The translations under genes and the position numbers were made by a program. Source: Rhizobium sp. CCGE531 (lineage in GTDB: Bacteria > Pseudomonadota > Alphaproteobacteria > Rhizobiales > Rhizobiaceae). Taken from it: 64,000 nucleotides of DNA. Below, one piece after another: positions 54,868 through 63,714 of the stretch. Location of the stretch: contig NZ_CP032685.1 in NCBI RefSeq assembly GCF_003627795.1, positions 1 to 64,000 on the forward strand, given 5' to 3'. Below the pieces are notes generated by a model. That model ran no database searches. It was not told where the DNA came from and saw only the letters and a list, made by a program, of their open reading frames with translations. Numbering within the stretch: position 1 is the stretch's first letter; the number at the start of each line of letters is the position of its first letter.

Positions 54868-57210
54868 ATGCATCAGAAGAACTTCACTTTCCACAGCGCT
54901 CTTCCGCAAGCGGAATCGCAGGATGGCTTCATCGATCTCGATCGGTTGATGGCGGTCGTTGTCCGCCGCTTCCGCACCATTATTTTCGCCGTGGCCGCTT
55001 TCGTCATTCTGGCTGTCGCCTACTTGCTGACCGCCACTTCGAGCTATACCTCGATGACACAGATATTGCTCGACGAGAGCATGACGAAATATGCGGAGGA
55101 TCAGCCGCCGGCTGCCAGCAGCCAACAGGCGGACATGGAAATCGCGAGTGCGGTCGAAATCCTGAAATCGAACGAGATGGCGTTGCGCGTCGTCGATACG
55201 GCCGGTCTTGCCGACAATAACGCGCTGCTCAATCCGCCGGTGTCGCCGGCGGCGCTGCTTAAATCCGGCGTCGGCCTGATCGTCAGCGTCTTTACGCCGG
55301 GCCGCCCACCGATGACGGCTGAAGAGCAGCGCGAGGCGCAGCGCCAGAAAGTCGCTGCCGTTCTGCAGGATGGTCTCAAGGTCGAGCGCGTTACGCGAAG
55401 CTCGGTCGTCGCCGTCTCCTTCAACTCGACCGACAAGCGGCTCGCCGCCAGGGTCACCAGCGCCTATGCCGACGCCTATCTGACCGATCAGTTGAACGCC
55501 AATTTCGATGCGACCGAACGCGCATCCGTCTGGTTGCAGGAGCGTCTGAACGACCTGCGCCAGCGCGCGCAGGAGGCTTCGCTCGAAGTCGAGAAATACA
55601 AGGCCGAGAATGGGCTGACTTCGACCGGCGGCGAGTTGATGTCGGAACAGCAGATTTCCGATTTAAACAAGCAACTGATCATTGCCCAGGCTGATACGGC
55701 CAGCGCAGCCGCGCGTTACAATCAATATAAGTCGATCATCGATCAAGGTCCCGACAACGCCGTCAAGAACGCGACTATCTCGTCGAGTTCGACCGACAAT
55801 TCCGTGTTGCAGGATCTGAAGACGCGTTACCTCGCCGTCGAAAAGCGCGAGCAGGACGTCACGCGGAATTTTGGCGCCGACCATCCGCAGGCCGTCGCGC
55901 TTCGCACCGAACGGCAAGACATCACACGGCAGATCTATCAGGAACTTCAGCAGCTCACGGCTAGCTACAAGAACGAGTATGATGTAGCGCAATCTCGGGC
56001 GGCATCGCTGCGCGAAAGCATCGAAAATGTCGTCGGCAAGAATTCCGAAGCCAACAAGTCGCTGGTTCACCTGAACGAGCTGAACCAGAAGGCGACGGCG
56101 CTGAAGAGCCTTTATGAATCCTACCTTGGCCGTTTCGAGCAGGCGACCCAGCAGCGATCCTTCCCGATCGCCAAGGCGCGCGTCATCTCGGTTGCCGGCG
56201 TGCCGACCGCGCCGTCGAGCCCGAAGAAGACGCTTGTCATGGCGCTTTCCGTGATCCTCGGCCTGATGGTCGGCTGCGGAGTGGCCGCATTCCAGGAGTT
56301 CCGCGATCGGTTCTTCCGCGTCGAAGCCGACGTGCGCTCCGCGCTTGGATTGAAGTTCCTTGGCTATCTGCCATTGCTCGGCCAACAGGCCAACCGCAAG
56401 AAGAAGCGGCGCAAGCCCAGTGCCGGAGCGGAGCCGGTAGCGGCAGAAGATGTCGAAAACGGCGTTACCTTCGAGCGGATGATGCGCATCTCGGTCGAGG
56501 CGCCGCGCTCGATCTTCGCCGAGACACTGAGGAACGCCAAGCTCGCCAGCGATGTGATGCTGCAGGGACGGGCCGACCGCGTGATCGGCGTCGTCTCGGC
56601 GCTGCCGGGCGAAGGCAAGTCGACGACGGCGGCCAATTTCGCCGCTCTGCTCGCCAGCAGCGGCAAGCGCACGCTGCTGATCGACGCCGACTTGCGCAAT
56701 CCGGGCCTCAGCCGGACGCTGAAGTCGCCGCCGCAGGCCGGGCTGATCGAAGCCGTGCTCGGCGAAGTTCCCTGGACGAATGCCGTGAAGGTCGACCCAC
56801 GCACCAAGCTTGCTATCCTGCCGGTCGTGGTGCGTGATCAGCTGTTGCACACCAGCGAGCTGTTGTCGTCGCAGGGCATGCAGCAGCTCATGGAAAACGC
56901 GCGCAAGATGTTCGATTATATCGTCGTCGATCTCGCGCCGCTCGGTCCGATCATCGATGCGAAGGCCTTCGCACCGCAGGTCGATGCGTTCCTGCTCGTC
57001 ACCGAGTGGGGTGCGACGCCGACCAACCTGGTCCGCGACGTGCTTGAGCAGGAGCCGCAGATCAACTCACGTATTCTCGGCGTCATCTTGAACAAGACCG
57101 ACATGTCGGAACTGCCGCGCTACAGCGATTTCGGCGGAACGGAACGCTATCGGCAGAAATATGTGAGCTACTACACCGAGCCGCAGCCGCGCGCCCAGGT
57201 GGACGCGTAA
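54868..57210 (+). CDS. exoP: Polysaccharide co-polymerase / tyrosine autokinase (ExoP)
   Basis: A 780-residue inner-membrane protein controlling chain length and export. Helix 1 is near residues 38-56 (IIFAVAAFVILAVAYLL), then a long periplasmic coiled-coil Wzz domain, the Pro-rich motif VPTAPSSPKKT and helix 2 (LVMALSVILGLMVGCGVAAF). The cytoplasmic BY-kinase has Walker A LPGEGKSTTAANFA, Walker A' TLLIDADLRNPG and FDYIVVDLAPLG, and a Tyr-rich tail (RYRQKYVSYYTE) for autophosphorylation. The ATG at 54868 follows AAGGTGG; an upstream in-frame start lacks a site. It is the end of the exo string and converges with the next gene five bases away. Confidence 0.92.
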   Translation: MHQKNFTFHSALPQAESQDGFIDLDRLMAVVVRRFRTIIFAVAAFVILAVAYLLTATSSYTSMTQILLDESMTKYAEDQPPAASSQQADMEIASAVEILKSNEMALRVVDTAGLADNNALLNPPVSPAALLKSGVGLIVSVFTPGRPPMTAEEQREAQRQKVAAVLQDGLKVERVTRSSVVAVSFNSTDKRLAARVTSAYADAYLTDQLNANFDATERASVWLQERLNDLRQRAQEASLEVEKYKAENGLTSTGGELMSEQQISDLNKQLIIAQADTASAAARYNQYKSIIDQGPDNAVKNATISSSSTDNSVLQDLKTRYLAVEKREQDVTRNFGADHPQAVALRTERQDITRQIYQELQQLTASYKNEYDVAQSRAASLRESIENVVGKNSEANKSLVHLNELNQKATALKSLYESYLGRFEQATQQRSFPIAKARVISVAGVPTAPSSPKKTLVMALSVILGLMVGCGVAAFQEFRDRFFRVEADVRSALGLKFLGYLPLLGQQANRKKKRRKPSAGAEPVAAEDVENGVTFERMMRISVEAPRSIFAETLRNAKLASDVMLQGRADRVIGVVSALPGEGKSTTAANFAALLASSGKRTLLIDADLRNPGLSRTLKSPPQAGLIEAVLGEVPWTNAVKVDPRTKLAILPVVVRDQLLHTSELLSSQGMQQLMENARKMFDYIVVDLAPLGPIIDAKAFAPQVDAFLLVTEWGATPTNLVRDVLEQEPQINSRILGVILNKTDMSELPRYSDFGGTERYRQKYVSYYTEPQPRAQVDA

Positions 57211-57215
57211 TTCGC

Positions 57216-58103
57216 TCATGCCTTACCGGTCTTGAGCCGGGACCTTGCCAGGGCATGTTCACGCCAGATCGTGAATATGCCCGCCGCCACGACGATGAGC
57301 GCGCCCATGATCATGGGCGCGCTCAGCTTTTCGCCGAATATGGCAACGCCGATGATGGCGGAGAAGACGAGCTGCAGATAGGTCAGCGGCTGGATCACCA
57401 CGGCGTCGAGCAGGTCGTAGGCGCGAATGAGGAAATAATGGCTCGACACGCCCGTCAGGCAGAGAATGCCCATGAAGATCCAGTCATGGGGTGCCAGCGT
57501 CGTCCAGAAGAATGGCCCGATGCAGCTCATCGCGACAGCGCCGACGACGCCCGTATAGAAAAAGCTGGTCATGGCGCCATCCTCGCGGCTGACATAGCGG
57601 GTGAGGACGACATAGAGCGAAAACAGCAGCGCGCCGAATAGCGGCACCAGGAATCGTGTGTCGAAGACGCCGCTTTCCGGCTTCAGGATCAATAGAACGC
57701 CGACGAAGCCGAAGCAGATTGCCAGCCATCGCCGCCAGCCGACCTTCTCGCCGAGGATCGGTATGGACAGCAAGGCCACCATCAGCGGGCCGGATGAAAA
57801 GATTGCCTGCGAATGGGCCAGTCCGACGATGACGAAGGATGAGATGGCGACGACGATCTGTGCGGCGAGCAGCAGGCCGCGGGCAATCTGCAGGACAGGC
57901 CGCTTGGTCCTGACGTTGCGTCGCAGGCCGCCGGGTGCGCGCGAGGCCATCGCGATGGCGAAAAGCATGAAGGCCCAATAGCGGATCATCGCCACCAGAA
58001 GCGGCGGATAGGCACTGACGAGGTGCTTGGATATGCCGTCCTGTATGGCGAAGATGCTGATGGCCACCAGCGTGAAGACGTAACCGGCTCTATTGGATTT
58101 CAT
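57216..58103 (-). CDS. EamA/DMT-family transporter
   Basis: A 295-residue ten-helix membrane protein with two EamA repeats, the layout of metabolite exporters such as RhaT/YdcZ relatives. Examples: FTLVAISIFAIQDGISKHLV, IPILGEKVGWRRWLAICFGF in repeat 1 and ATFGEKLSAPMIMG-like VAIFGEKLSAPMIMGALIVV in repeat 2. It starts at ATG 58103 and converges with exoP. The substrate cannot be predicted; there is no clear link with polysaccharide genes. Confidence 0.83.
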   Translation of the reverse strand: MKSNRAGYVFTLVAISIFAIQDGISKHLVSAYPPLLVAMIRYWAFMLFAIAMASRAPGGLRRNVRTKRPVLQIARGLLLAAQIVVAISSFVIVGLAHSQAIFSSGPLMVALLSIPILGEKVGWRRWLAICFGFVGVLLILKPESGVFDTRFLVPLFGALLFSLYVVLTRYVSREDGAMTSFFYTGVVGAVAMSCIGPFFWTTLAPHDWIFMGILCLTGVSSHYFLIRAYDLLDAVVIQPLTYLQLVFSAIIGVAIFGEKLSAPMIMGALIVVAAGIFTIWREHALARSRLKTGKA

Positions 58104-58231
58104 GATTTTCGAAGGAAGAAGGTGTGTGAGGCCCCGGAGGCGCCGGGACCCGGCGCCTTGTTCACATTAGGCTATTCGCCGTTTCAATCATAGGATCATA
58201 TTTGCCTTTTAGTCCCGCCGGAGAGCAGCCA

Positions 58232-58792
58232 TCAGCCCTTCTTGCGATCTGCGACAAAGGCGCTGAAACCTTCGATGAAGGTTGCCAGATTATGTTTGAC
58301 CTTCTCATCAATGAGTATGCCTTCTTCATTAAAAACGCTGCCGGCCCGCGACACCATCAGCCGGCCACCGAACCAGGCATCGGCGCCGAGCGTGCGCAGG
58401 ACCGTCAGCCAGGCGTTCTGGCTGAGGATCGTGCCGAAATTACCGGGCGAGGCGCCGAGAACGGCGACAGGCTTGCCGCCGAAGACCTGGGCGATGTCGC
58501 TGGAAGGGCGGCTCATCCAGTCGATGGCGTTCTTGAACACACCGGGGAGCGAGTTGTTGTATTCCGGCGTGAACAGGATCAGCCCATCGGCCGATATGGC
58601 CAGCTCCTTGAGCTCCTGAACTTTTTCCGGAATGCCATCCGCAGCCTCGAGATCGGCGTCATAGAGCGGCACGCCATGGATGGTGCGGGCGATCAGTTCG
58701 ACACCGCTTGGCGCCAGTTCGACCGCCGCGTGGAGCAGGGCCGTGTTGAAGGAGCCTTTGCGCAGGCTGCCTGAAATGCCGAGTATCTTCAT
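58232..58792 (-). CDS. NADPH-dependent FMN reductase (flavodoxin-like)
   Basis: A 186-residue flavoprotein. The FMN phosphate loop is ILGISGSLRKGSFNTALL at the N-terminus; the second flavin segment is LILFTPEYNNSLPGVFKNAI, and GGKPVAVLGASPGNFGT closes the pocket. Similar proteins reduce FMN, quinones, azo dyes or chromate. It stands alone and is 73 bases from the ferredoxin-reductase gene, in the same direction but probably with its own promoter. Confidence 0.87.
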   Translation of the reverse strand: MKILGISGSLRKGSFNTALLHAAVELAPSGVELIARTIHGVPLYDADLEAADGIPEKVQELKELAISADGLILFTPEYNNSLPGVFKNAIDWMSRPSSDIAQVFGGKPVAVLGASPGNFGTILSQNAWLTVLRTLGADAWFGGRLMVSRAGSVFNEEGILIDEKVKHNLATFIEGFSAFVADRKKG

Positions 58793-58864
58793 TGGTTTCC
58801 CCGTTTGCCGTGATGGGAAGACATTTATGCTTCGCCATCCTTCGTCAAGGTCTTAAGCGCGATC

Positions 58865-60091
58865 TTATGCCGCCAGCAGTGACTTCAACTTGACGGAACT
58901 CGCCGCCAGAGCGGTGTGATCCGGATGCGCGCGGGCGGCGATCAGCATTTCGGCAAGGCGGATGTCGCGGGCGATGGCATTGCCGCGCCCGATGCCGCTG
59001 GCGGCGAGCAGCCGCCCGTCTGCACCAAGATGGAAGAGGATGAACGCCCCGTCATCGAGGTTGCGGCGCACATGAGTGACCGCCTCATCCGCCAGGCCGG
59101 CGATCTGCAATGTCAGGTCATACTGGTCGGACCAGAACCATGGCACGGCGGATATTTCCGCGCCTTCTCCCAGCATATTGGCGGCGGCGAGATTGGCCTG
59201 TTCCTGCGCATTGCGCCAGGATTCGAGGCGCACACGCCTGCCGCCGTAAAGCGCCAGCGGAAACGAACAGCAATCGCCTGCCGCATAGATGTCGGCAATG
59301 GAGGTCTCCAGCCGCTCGTTGACGGCAATGCCGTTGTCGATCGCAAGGCCGGCTTCGGCCGCAAGCGCGACATTCGGCAAGGCACCGATGCCGACGAGCA
59401 GCAGATCGGCGGAGATCACTTCACCATTGCTAAGCTTGACGATCGCCTTGCCGGCCTCTTCCTGCACGGCTTCTATGATCTGGCCGCAGCGGATGTCAGC
59501 ACCTTCCTGGTGATGGCGTTCGGTAATCGCCTCGGCGATCGCCTCCGGCACGCCGCGCTTCAATACACGCGGCAGGCCTTCGATGACCGTGACGTCGGCA
59601 CCGCGCATGCGCGCCGTTGCCGCCAGCTCAAGGCCGATGAAGCCGCCGCCGACGACGGCAATGTGTCGGCCGGGGTAAAGAGCGGCATGCAAGGCTACCG
59701 CATCGGCATGGGTGCGCAGCACGCGGATGCGTTGCGACGCGACGTCGACACCGGGAAAGCCGCGCGCCGAGGCTCCGGTTGCAAGCAGCAACTTGTCGTA
59801 GCTGAGCGTTTCTCCGTCCGCGAGCCTAACGGTTTTTGAGGAAGGATCGATCGCTTTCACCGTCGTATTGAGCTTCAGATCGATCGTTTGCTCGCGATAA
59901 TGCTCCAATGCGGCGATAAATTTAGGTTCCGGCGCCTCATCCGATCCGCCTTTCGAAAGGGGCGGGCGTTCGTATGGGGCGAGCGGTTCAGTGCCGATAA
60001 GCGTGATGTCGCCCCCAAAAGCCTTTTCGCGAAGCGCGAAGGCAGCACGAGCGCCACATTCTCCGGCCCCGATAATGACGAAATGCGCCAC
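58865..60091 (-). CDS. mocF: Ferredoxin reductase (MocF-like) of an oxygenase system
   Basis: A 408-residue FAD- and NAD-dependent reductase of the rubredoxin/putidaredoxin reductase type. FAD site: FVIIGAGECGARAAFALREK; NAD site: IAVVGGGFIGLELAATARMR; second FAD site: VNERLETSIADIYAAGDCC. The C-terminal domain has RLESWRNAQEQANLAAANML. GTG at 60091 has a perfect AAGGAGG, eight bases upstream. It lies 10 bases after the Rieske ferredoxin gene, and desaturase-ferredoxin-reductase order matches mocD-mocE-mocF of Sinorhizobium rhizopine catabolism. Confidence 0.8.
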   Translation of the reverse strand: MAHFVIIGAGECGARAAFALREKAFGGDITLIGTEPLAPYERPPLSKGGSDEAPEPKFIAALEHYREQTIDLKLNTTVKAIDPSSKTVRLADGETLSYDKLLLATGASARGFPGVDVASQRIRVLRTHADAVALHAALYPGRHIAVVGGGFIGLELAATARMRGADVTVIEGLPRVLKRGVPEAIAEAITERHHQEGADIRCGQIIEAVQEEAGKAIVKLSNGEVISADLLLVGIGALPNVALAAEAGLAIDNGIAVNERLETSIADIYAAGDCCSFPLALYGGRRVRLESWRNAQEQANLAAANMLGEGAEISAVPWFWSDQYDLTLQIAGLADEAVTHVRRNLDDGAFILFHLGADGRLLAASGIGRGNAIARDIRLAEMLIAARAHPDHTALAASSVKLKSLLAA

Positions 60092-60101
60092 GATTGCCTC
60101 C

Positions 60102-60413
60102 TTAGAGCCCGATGAAGACGGTGCCATTCTCGACCTTGACCGGATAGGTCTGCAGATTGACGCAGACCGGAGCGCCCTTGGCTTCGCCGGTGCGGTAGTC
60201 GAAGCGGCCGTTGTGCTTGGGACATTCGATGATGTTGTCCATCACAAGGCCGTCCGCGAGATGGATCTTCTCATGCGTGCAGAGGCCATCGGTGGCGAAA
60301 TAATCGTCTTCGGGGCTGCGATAGACGGCGAAGGTTCGCCCGTCATGGTCGAAGCGGATGACGTCCTCTTCATCGATCGCGTCAGCGGCGCAGACTTCGA
60401 TCCAGTTGCTCAT
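60102..60413 (-). CDS. mocE: Rieske [2Fe-2S] ferredoxin (MocE-like)
   Basis: A 103-residue Rieske ferredoxin passing electrons from the reductase to the oxygenase. Cluster ligands are complete: C45 and H47 in LCTHEKI, and C64 and H67 in ECPKHNGRF. The ATG at 60413 has GGGAGG upstream and gives the standard MSNWIEVCAADAI N-terminus. The same frame stays open far upstream through the desaturase gene, but that part is antisense-free coincidence in another frame, not a fusion. Confidence 0.85.
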   Translation of the reverse strand: MSNWIEVCAADAIDEEDVIRFDHDGRTFAVYRSPEDDYFATDGLCTHEKIHLADGLVMDNIIECPKHNGRFDYRTGEAKGAPVCVNLQTYPVKVENGTVFIGL

Positions 60414-60439
60414 GTTTTCCTCCCTTAGCATGTCCGGTT

Positions 60440-61528
60440 TTATTGAGCGGCGGCAGCCGGTCGCTCGCCGTGGAATTCCTCGCGATAGGGCCGCGCGGTC
60501 AATGGCAGCTCGCGCTTCAGGAAATAGTCCTCGTTGCGCAATTGCCGCAGGAATGCCGGTATCATCTCGCGATAGCCGGACCATATGGACGGATTGGCAG
60601 CCGGCAGATCGTGCTTGATCATCGCATGCAGCTTCGGCAGCGCGTGGTAGGGCACCATCGGGAACATGTGATGTTCGACATGGTAGTTCATATTCCAGTA
60701 GATGAAGCGGCTGACCGGGTTCATCATCACGGTGCGGCTGTTCAGCCTGTGGTCGATAACATTGTCGGCAAGGCCGCCATGCTGGAGCAGTCCGGTCAGA
60801 ACGTGATGCCAGGCGCCATAGAGCCGGGGGAGCCCGATCAGCATCATCGGCAGGATCGAGCCCATGGCGATCGCGCTCGCAACCGTCGCGACATAGATGG
60901 CAAGCCAGATGCGGGCGATGCGAATGGCCTTCGGCTGCTCCATCTCGGGAATGAAGGTCTTTTCCGCGGCGCTGATGACGCCGCTCGCATTGCGCAGCAT
61001 GTCGACCATTGCGTACCAGGCATCGAGGATGCCGAAGAAATTCAGGACGAGACGGAAGAGATCCGGCGGCCGCATGACGGCAATCTCCGGGTCGCGGCCG
61101 ACGATGACGGTATCGGTGTGGTGGCGCGCATGGCTCCAGCGCCAGGTCACCGGATTGCGCATGATCATGAAGCAGGCGATCTGATAGACCGCGTCGTTCA
61201 TCCAGCGCGTCTTGAAGGCGGTGCCGTGGCCGCATTCGTGCCAGCGGCTGTCGGAGGCCGAGCCGTAGAGCACGCCATAGGCCAGGAAGAAGGGGATGCA
61301 GATCCAGGATCCCCAGAAATAGACGCTCAGCCCGGCGAAGACGACCATGCTGCCGAGCCAGATGACGGTGTCGCGGATACCAGGCGCGTCCGAGCGCTGC
61401 ATCAGCGCCTTCATGTCCTTGCGCGCGACATCCGTGTGATACCATTCGGCGGCAGCCAGTCCGGTTTCCACCGCCAGCCTGCCGCTTTTGCCGAGCAGAT
61501 CGTAATCCCGCTTGATTGTCGTCGTCAT
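60440..61528 (-). CDS. mocD: Desaturase-like membrane di-iron oxygenase (MocD-like)
   Basis: A 362-residue membrane oxygenase of the fatty-acid desaturase superfamily. The three His boxes are present: HECGH, HARHH and HVEHH, with four or more helices between them. GGGAGG precedes the ATG at 61528. Followed by its own ferredoxin and reductase, it forms a complete three-component oxygenase. The Sinorhizobium MocD-MocE-MocF system is needed to use 3-O-methyl-scyllo-inosamine and is thought to remove the methyl group. A methylated inositol or similar compound is plausible here given the IolI-like neighbour; a lipid substrate cannot be excluded. Confidence 0.78.
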   Translation of the reverse strand: MTTTIKRDYDLLGKSGRLAVETGLAAAEWYHTDVARKDMKALMQRSDAPGIRDTVIWLGSMVVFAGLSVYFWGSWICIPFFLAYGVLYGSASDSRWHECGHGTAFKTRWMNDAVYQIACFMIMRNPVTWRWSHARHHTDTVIVGRDPEIAVMRPPDLFRLVLNFFGILDAWYAMVDMLRNASGVISAAEKTFIPEMEQPKAIRIARIWLAIYVATVASAIAMGSILPMMLIGLPRLYGAWHHVLTGLLQHGGLADNVIDHRLNSRTVMMNPVSRFIYWNMNYHVEHHMFPMVPYHALPKLHAMIKHDLPAANPSIWSGYREMIPAFLRQLRNEDYFLKRELPLTARPYREEFHGERPAAAAQ

Positions 61529-61611
61529 TCCCGCCTCCCGCGATACGCAACGGCGCCTCGCCTTCCATGCCGGAAACGATAGATCGACTTTTCGCTTGCC
61601 TCAATGCGGGA

Positions 61612-61628
61612 ATGATGGAATCTATCAA
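61612..61628. promoter_or_regulatory. Imperfect operator-like site ATGATGGAATCTATCAA
   Basis: This resembles the perfect palindrome at 62713-62730, sharing ATGATGGA on the left arm with one mismatch on the right. It sits in the divergent region between mocD-like and LacI genes, 51 bases before the LacI start, so the LacI protein may bind both sites. Confidence 0.4.
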
Positions 61629-61678
61629 AACACATCAAACTCTGACGTCACGAATGATGACATATCTCAGGAGCAGCC

Positions 61679-62707
61679 ATGCGTCGCCCCACCATATCGG
61701 ATCTTGCCAAGGCATCCGGCGTCAGCGTCGCAACGATAGATCGCGTGCTGAACGGACGCCATCGCGTGCGGGAGGAAACGGCAAGGCGGGTCTACGAGGC
61801 GGCGCAGGAGATCGGCTACCACGCCGTCGGTCTGCTGCGTCAGCGCGTTTTCGAGGACCTGCCGCAATATCGCTTAGGCTTCGTCCTGCAGAAGCCGGTT
61901 CAGGCCTTCTATCAGGCTTTCGCCAAGGAGATCGTCTCCGCCGCGCAGGCGGTCACATCAGCCCGGATCAATGCTCAGGTCGACTTCGTAACGGCGTCGA
62001 CGCCGACGGCGATTGTCGAGAAATTGAAGGCGATGGCTGCCCGCAGCCAGGCCGCTGCCCTTGTCGCGCCGGATTATCCGGCGGTCACGGCGGCGATCGA
62101 GGAACTGAAGGAAAAAGGCATTCCGGTCTTTTCCCTGCTGTCCGATTTCTCCACCACGGCGCGTCAGGGCTATATCGGCGTCGACAATCGCAAGGTGGGA
62201 CGCACGGCCGCCTGGATCATCGCGCGCTCGGCGCGTCGTCCCGGCAAGGTCGCCTGCTTCGTCGGCAGCCATCGCTTCCTCGGACATGAGCTGCGTGAAA
62301 TTGGTTTTCGCTCCTATTTCCGCGAAAATGCGCCGGAATTCGAGGTGCTGGATACGCTGATCAATCTTGACACGCCTGAGATCACCCATGAGGCGACGCT
62401 CGATCTCCTGCAGAAGCACCCTGACCTCATCGGCTTCTATGTCTGCGGCGGTGGCATGGAGGGCGCCATTTCAGCCATTCGCGAGGAGCGGTTATCGGGC
62501 AAGCTGATCGCCGTCGTCAACGAGTTGACGCCGGAATCGAAGGCGGCTCTGGCCGACGACGTCGTCGCCATGGCGATCGGAACGCCATTGCCCGCGCTTT
62601 GCAAGGAGCTGATGAGCCTGATGATCAAGTCTGTCGAGAGCGATGACGCGGCGGTGCCCGGACAAATCTTTCTGCCATTTGAAATCTTCGTCTCGGAAAA
62701 CATCTAG
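61679..62707 (+). CDS. LacI-family transcriptional regulator
   Basis: A 342-residue LacI regulator. The N-terminal HTH and hinge helix are clear: TISDLAKASGVSVATIDRVL and NGRHRVREETARRVYEAAQE. The ligand domain is of the ribose-binding type, with YRLGFVLQKPVQAFYQAFAK, VAPDYPAVTAAIEELKEKG, YIGVDNRKVGRTAAWIIARS and FYVCGGGMEGAISAIREERL. AGGAG is six bases before the ATG at 61679. It is divergent from the mocDEF-like operon and upstream of the isomerase-like gene; matching palindromes in both promoters suggest that it controls both. The likely inducer is an inositol-type compound (inferred). Confidence 0.87.
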   Translation: MRRPTISDLAKASGVSVATIDRVLNGRHRVREETARRVYEAAQEIGYHAVGLLRQRVFEDLPQYRLGFVLQKPVQAFYQAFAKEIVSAAQAVTSARINAQVDFVTASTPTAIVEKLKAMAARSQAAALVAPDYPAVTAAIEELKEKGIPVFSLLSDFSTTARQGYIGVDNRKVGRTAAWIIARSARRPGKVACFVGSHRFLGHELREIGFRSYFRENAPEFEVLDTLINLDTPEITHEATLDLLQKHPDLIGFYVCGGGMEGAISAIREERLSGKLIAVVNELTPESKAALADDVVAMAIGTPLPALCKELMSLMIKSVESDDAAVPGQIFLPFEIFVSENI

Positions 62708-62712
62708 CATTC

Positions 62713-62730
62713 ATGATGGAGTTCCATCAT
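62713..62730. promoter_or_regulatory. Perfect palindrome ATGATGGAGTTCCATCAT, candidate LacI operator
   Basis: An 18-base perfect inverted repeat, six bases after the LacI stop and about 135 bases before the isomerase-like gene. A second, shorter palindrome ATTCTT-TC-AAGAAT lies at 62741-62754. Symmetry and position suit regulation by the LacI protein encoded just upstream. Confidence 0.55.
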
Positions 62731-62865
62731 TTTGCCAATAATTCTTTCAAGAATGATAGCTAGGAACGATGGAAGAAAGACATGAATGTCGCTAGTCCTT
62801 CGAAAGCAGGCGCGGCGGATTTGGAATGTCTCTGCGGCCGGACGCCTTGAGGAGGATTGCCTATC

Positions 62866-63678
62866 ATGAGTTCCATTCGCTTCGCGCTCAATCATATGTG
62901 CGCGCCGTCCCTGAAGCTGGAGGCGTTCTTTGCTGCCGCGAAAGAGCTTGGCATCGATAACGTGGAGATCCGCAACGATCTTGCCGGCAACGCGATCCTG
63001 GACGGTACGCCGGCAACGGCCGTCAAGGAGCTTGCAGCGCGCCAGGGACTGACGATCATCTCCATCAACGCGCTGCAGCGGTTCAACGAATGGAACGACG
63101 AGCGCGCACGGGAAGCGGCGGAGCTGATCGATTATGCGCGCGATTGCGGCGCCAGGGCGCTCGTCCTTGTTCCGGTCAATGACGGCAGCGGCCGCGAACC
63201 GGAGGTGCGCCGCGCCAATCTTCGCAAATCGCTTTTGGCGCTGAAGCCGATGCTGGAAGCTGCCGGCATTATTGGCCTCGTCGAGCCGCTCGGCTTCGAG
63301 ATCTGCTCGCTGCGACTGAAGAGCGAAGCGGCAGCGGCGATCGAAGAATTGGGCGCGAAGTCCACCTTCTGCCTGGTACACGATACCTTCCATCATCACC
63401 TTGCCGGCGAAACCGCGATCTTCCCCGAGCTGACGGGTCTCGTGCATATTTCCGGCGTCACCGATCCCAACGTCTCGGTTGCCGATATGCGTGACCCGCA
63501 TCGCGTGCTCGTCGATGCCACGGATCGTCTCGACAATGTCGGCCAGTTGCGGGCGTTGATCGCTGCCGGCTATGTCGGTCCGGCATCCTTTGAGCCTTTT
63601 GCCCCGACGGTCCATGCCCTGAAGGAGCCGGTTGCCGCTCTCAAGGAGAGCATGGCCTATATCGCGGGTCAGCTCTGA
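62866..63678 (+). CDS. TIM-barrel isomerase-like protein (IolI/inosose isomerase-like)
   Basis: A 270-residue xylose-isomerase-fold protein. It reads FALNHMCAPSLKLEAFFAAA, VEIRNDLAGN, IISINALQRFNEWNDERARE and ALVLVPVNDGSG, close in style to inosose isomerase IolI. Expected metal ligands are present: Glu in GLVEPLGFE, Asp in LVHDTFHHH, His in GLVHISGV and Glu in PASFEPF. ATG at 62866 follows GGAGGA; a TTG nine bases earlier is less likely. It is downstream of the LacI gene, in the same direction, with a palindrome between. Other sugar-epimerase roles are possible; inositol metabolism is favoured by the mocDEF-like neighbours. Confidence 0.78.
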   Translation: MSSIRFALNHMCAPSLKLEAFFAAAKELGIDNVEIRNDLAGNAILDGTPATAVKELAARQGLTIISINALQRFNEWNDERAREAAELIDYARDCGARALVLVPVNDGSGREPEVRRANLRKSLLALKPMLEAAGIIGLVEPLGFEICSLRLKSEAAAAIEELGAKSTFCLVHDTFHHHLAGETAIFPELTGLVHISGVTDPNVSVADMRDPHRVLVDATDRLDNVGQLRALIAAGYVGPASFEPFAPTVHALKEPVAALKESMAYIAGQL

Positions 63679-63714
63679 TCGACGCGGTAGTCCGCGGGCA
63701 ACTCGCCCGGTCGC

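Noticed and set aside
60414..61628. Long frame joined to the Rieske ferredoxin on the minus strand, suggesting a fusion protein
   Set aside because: The added 400 residues are Arg/His-rich out-of-frame sequence of the desaturase gene; the ferredoxin has its own GGGAGG and ATG at 60413.
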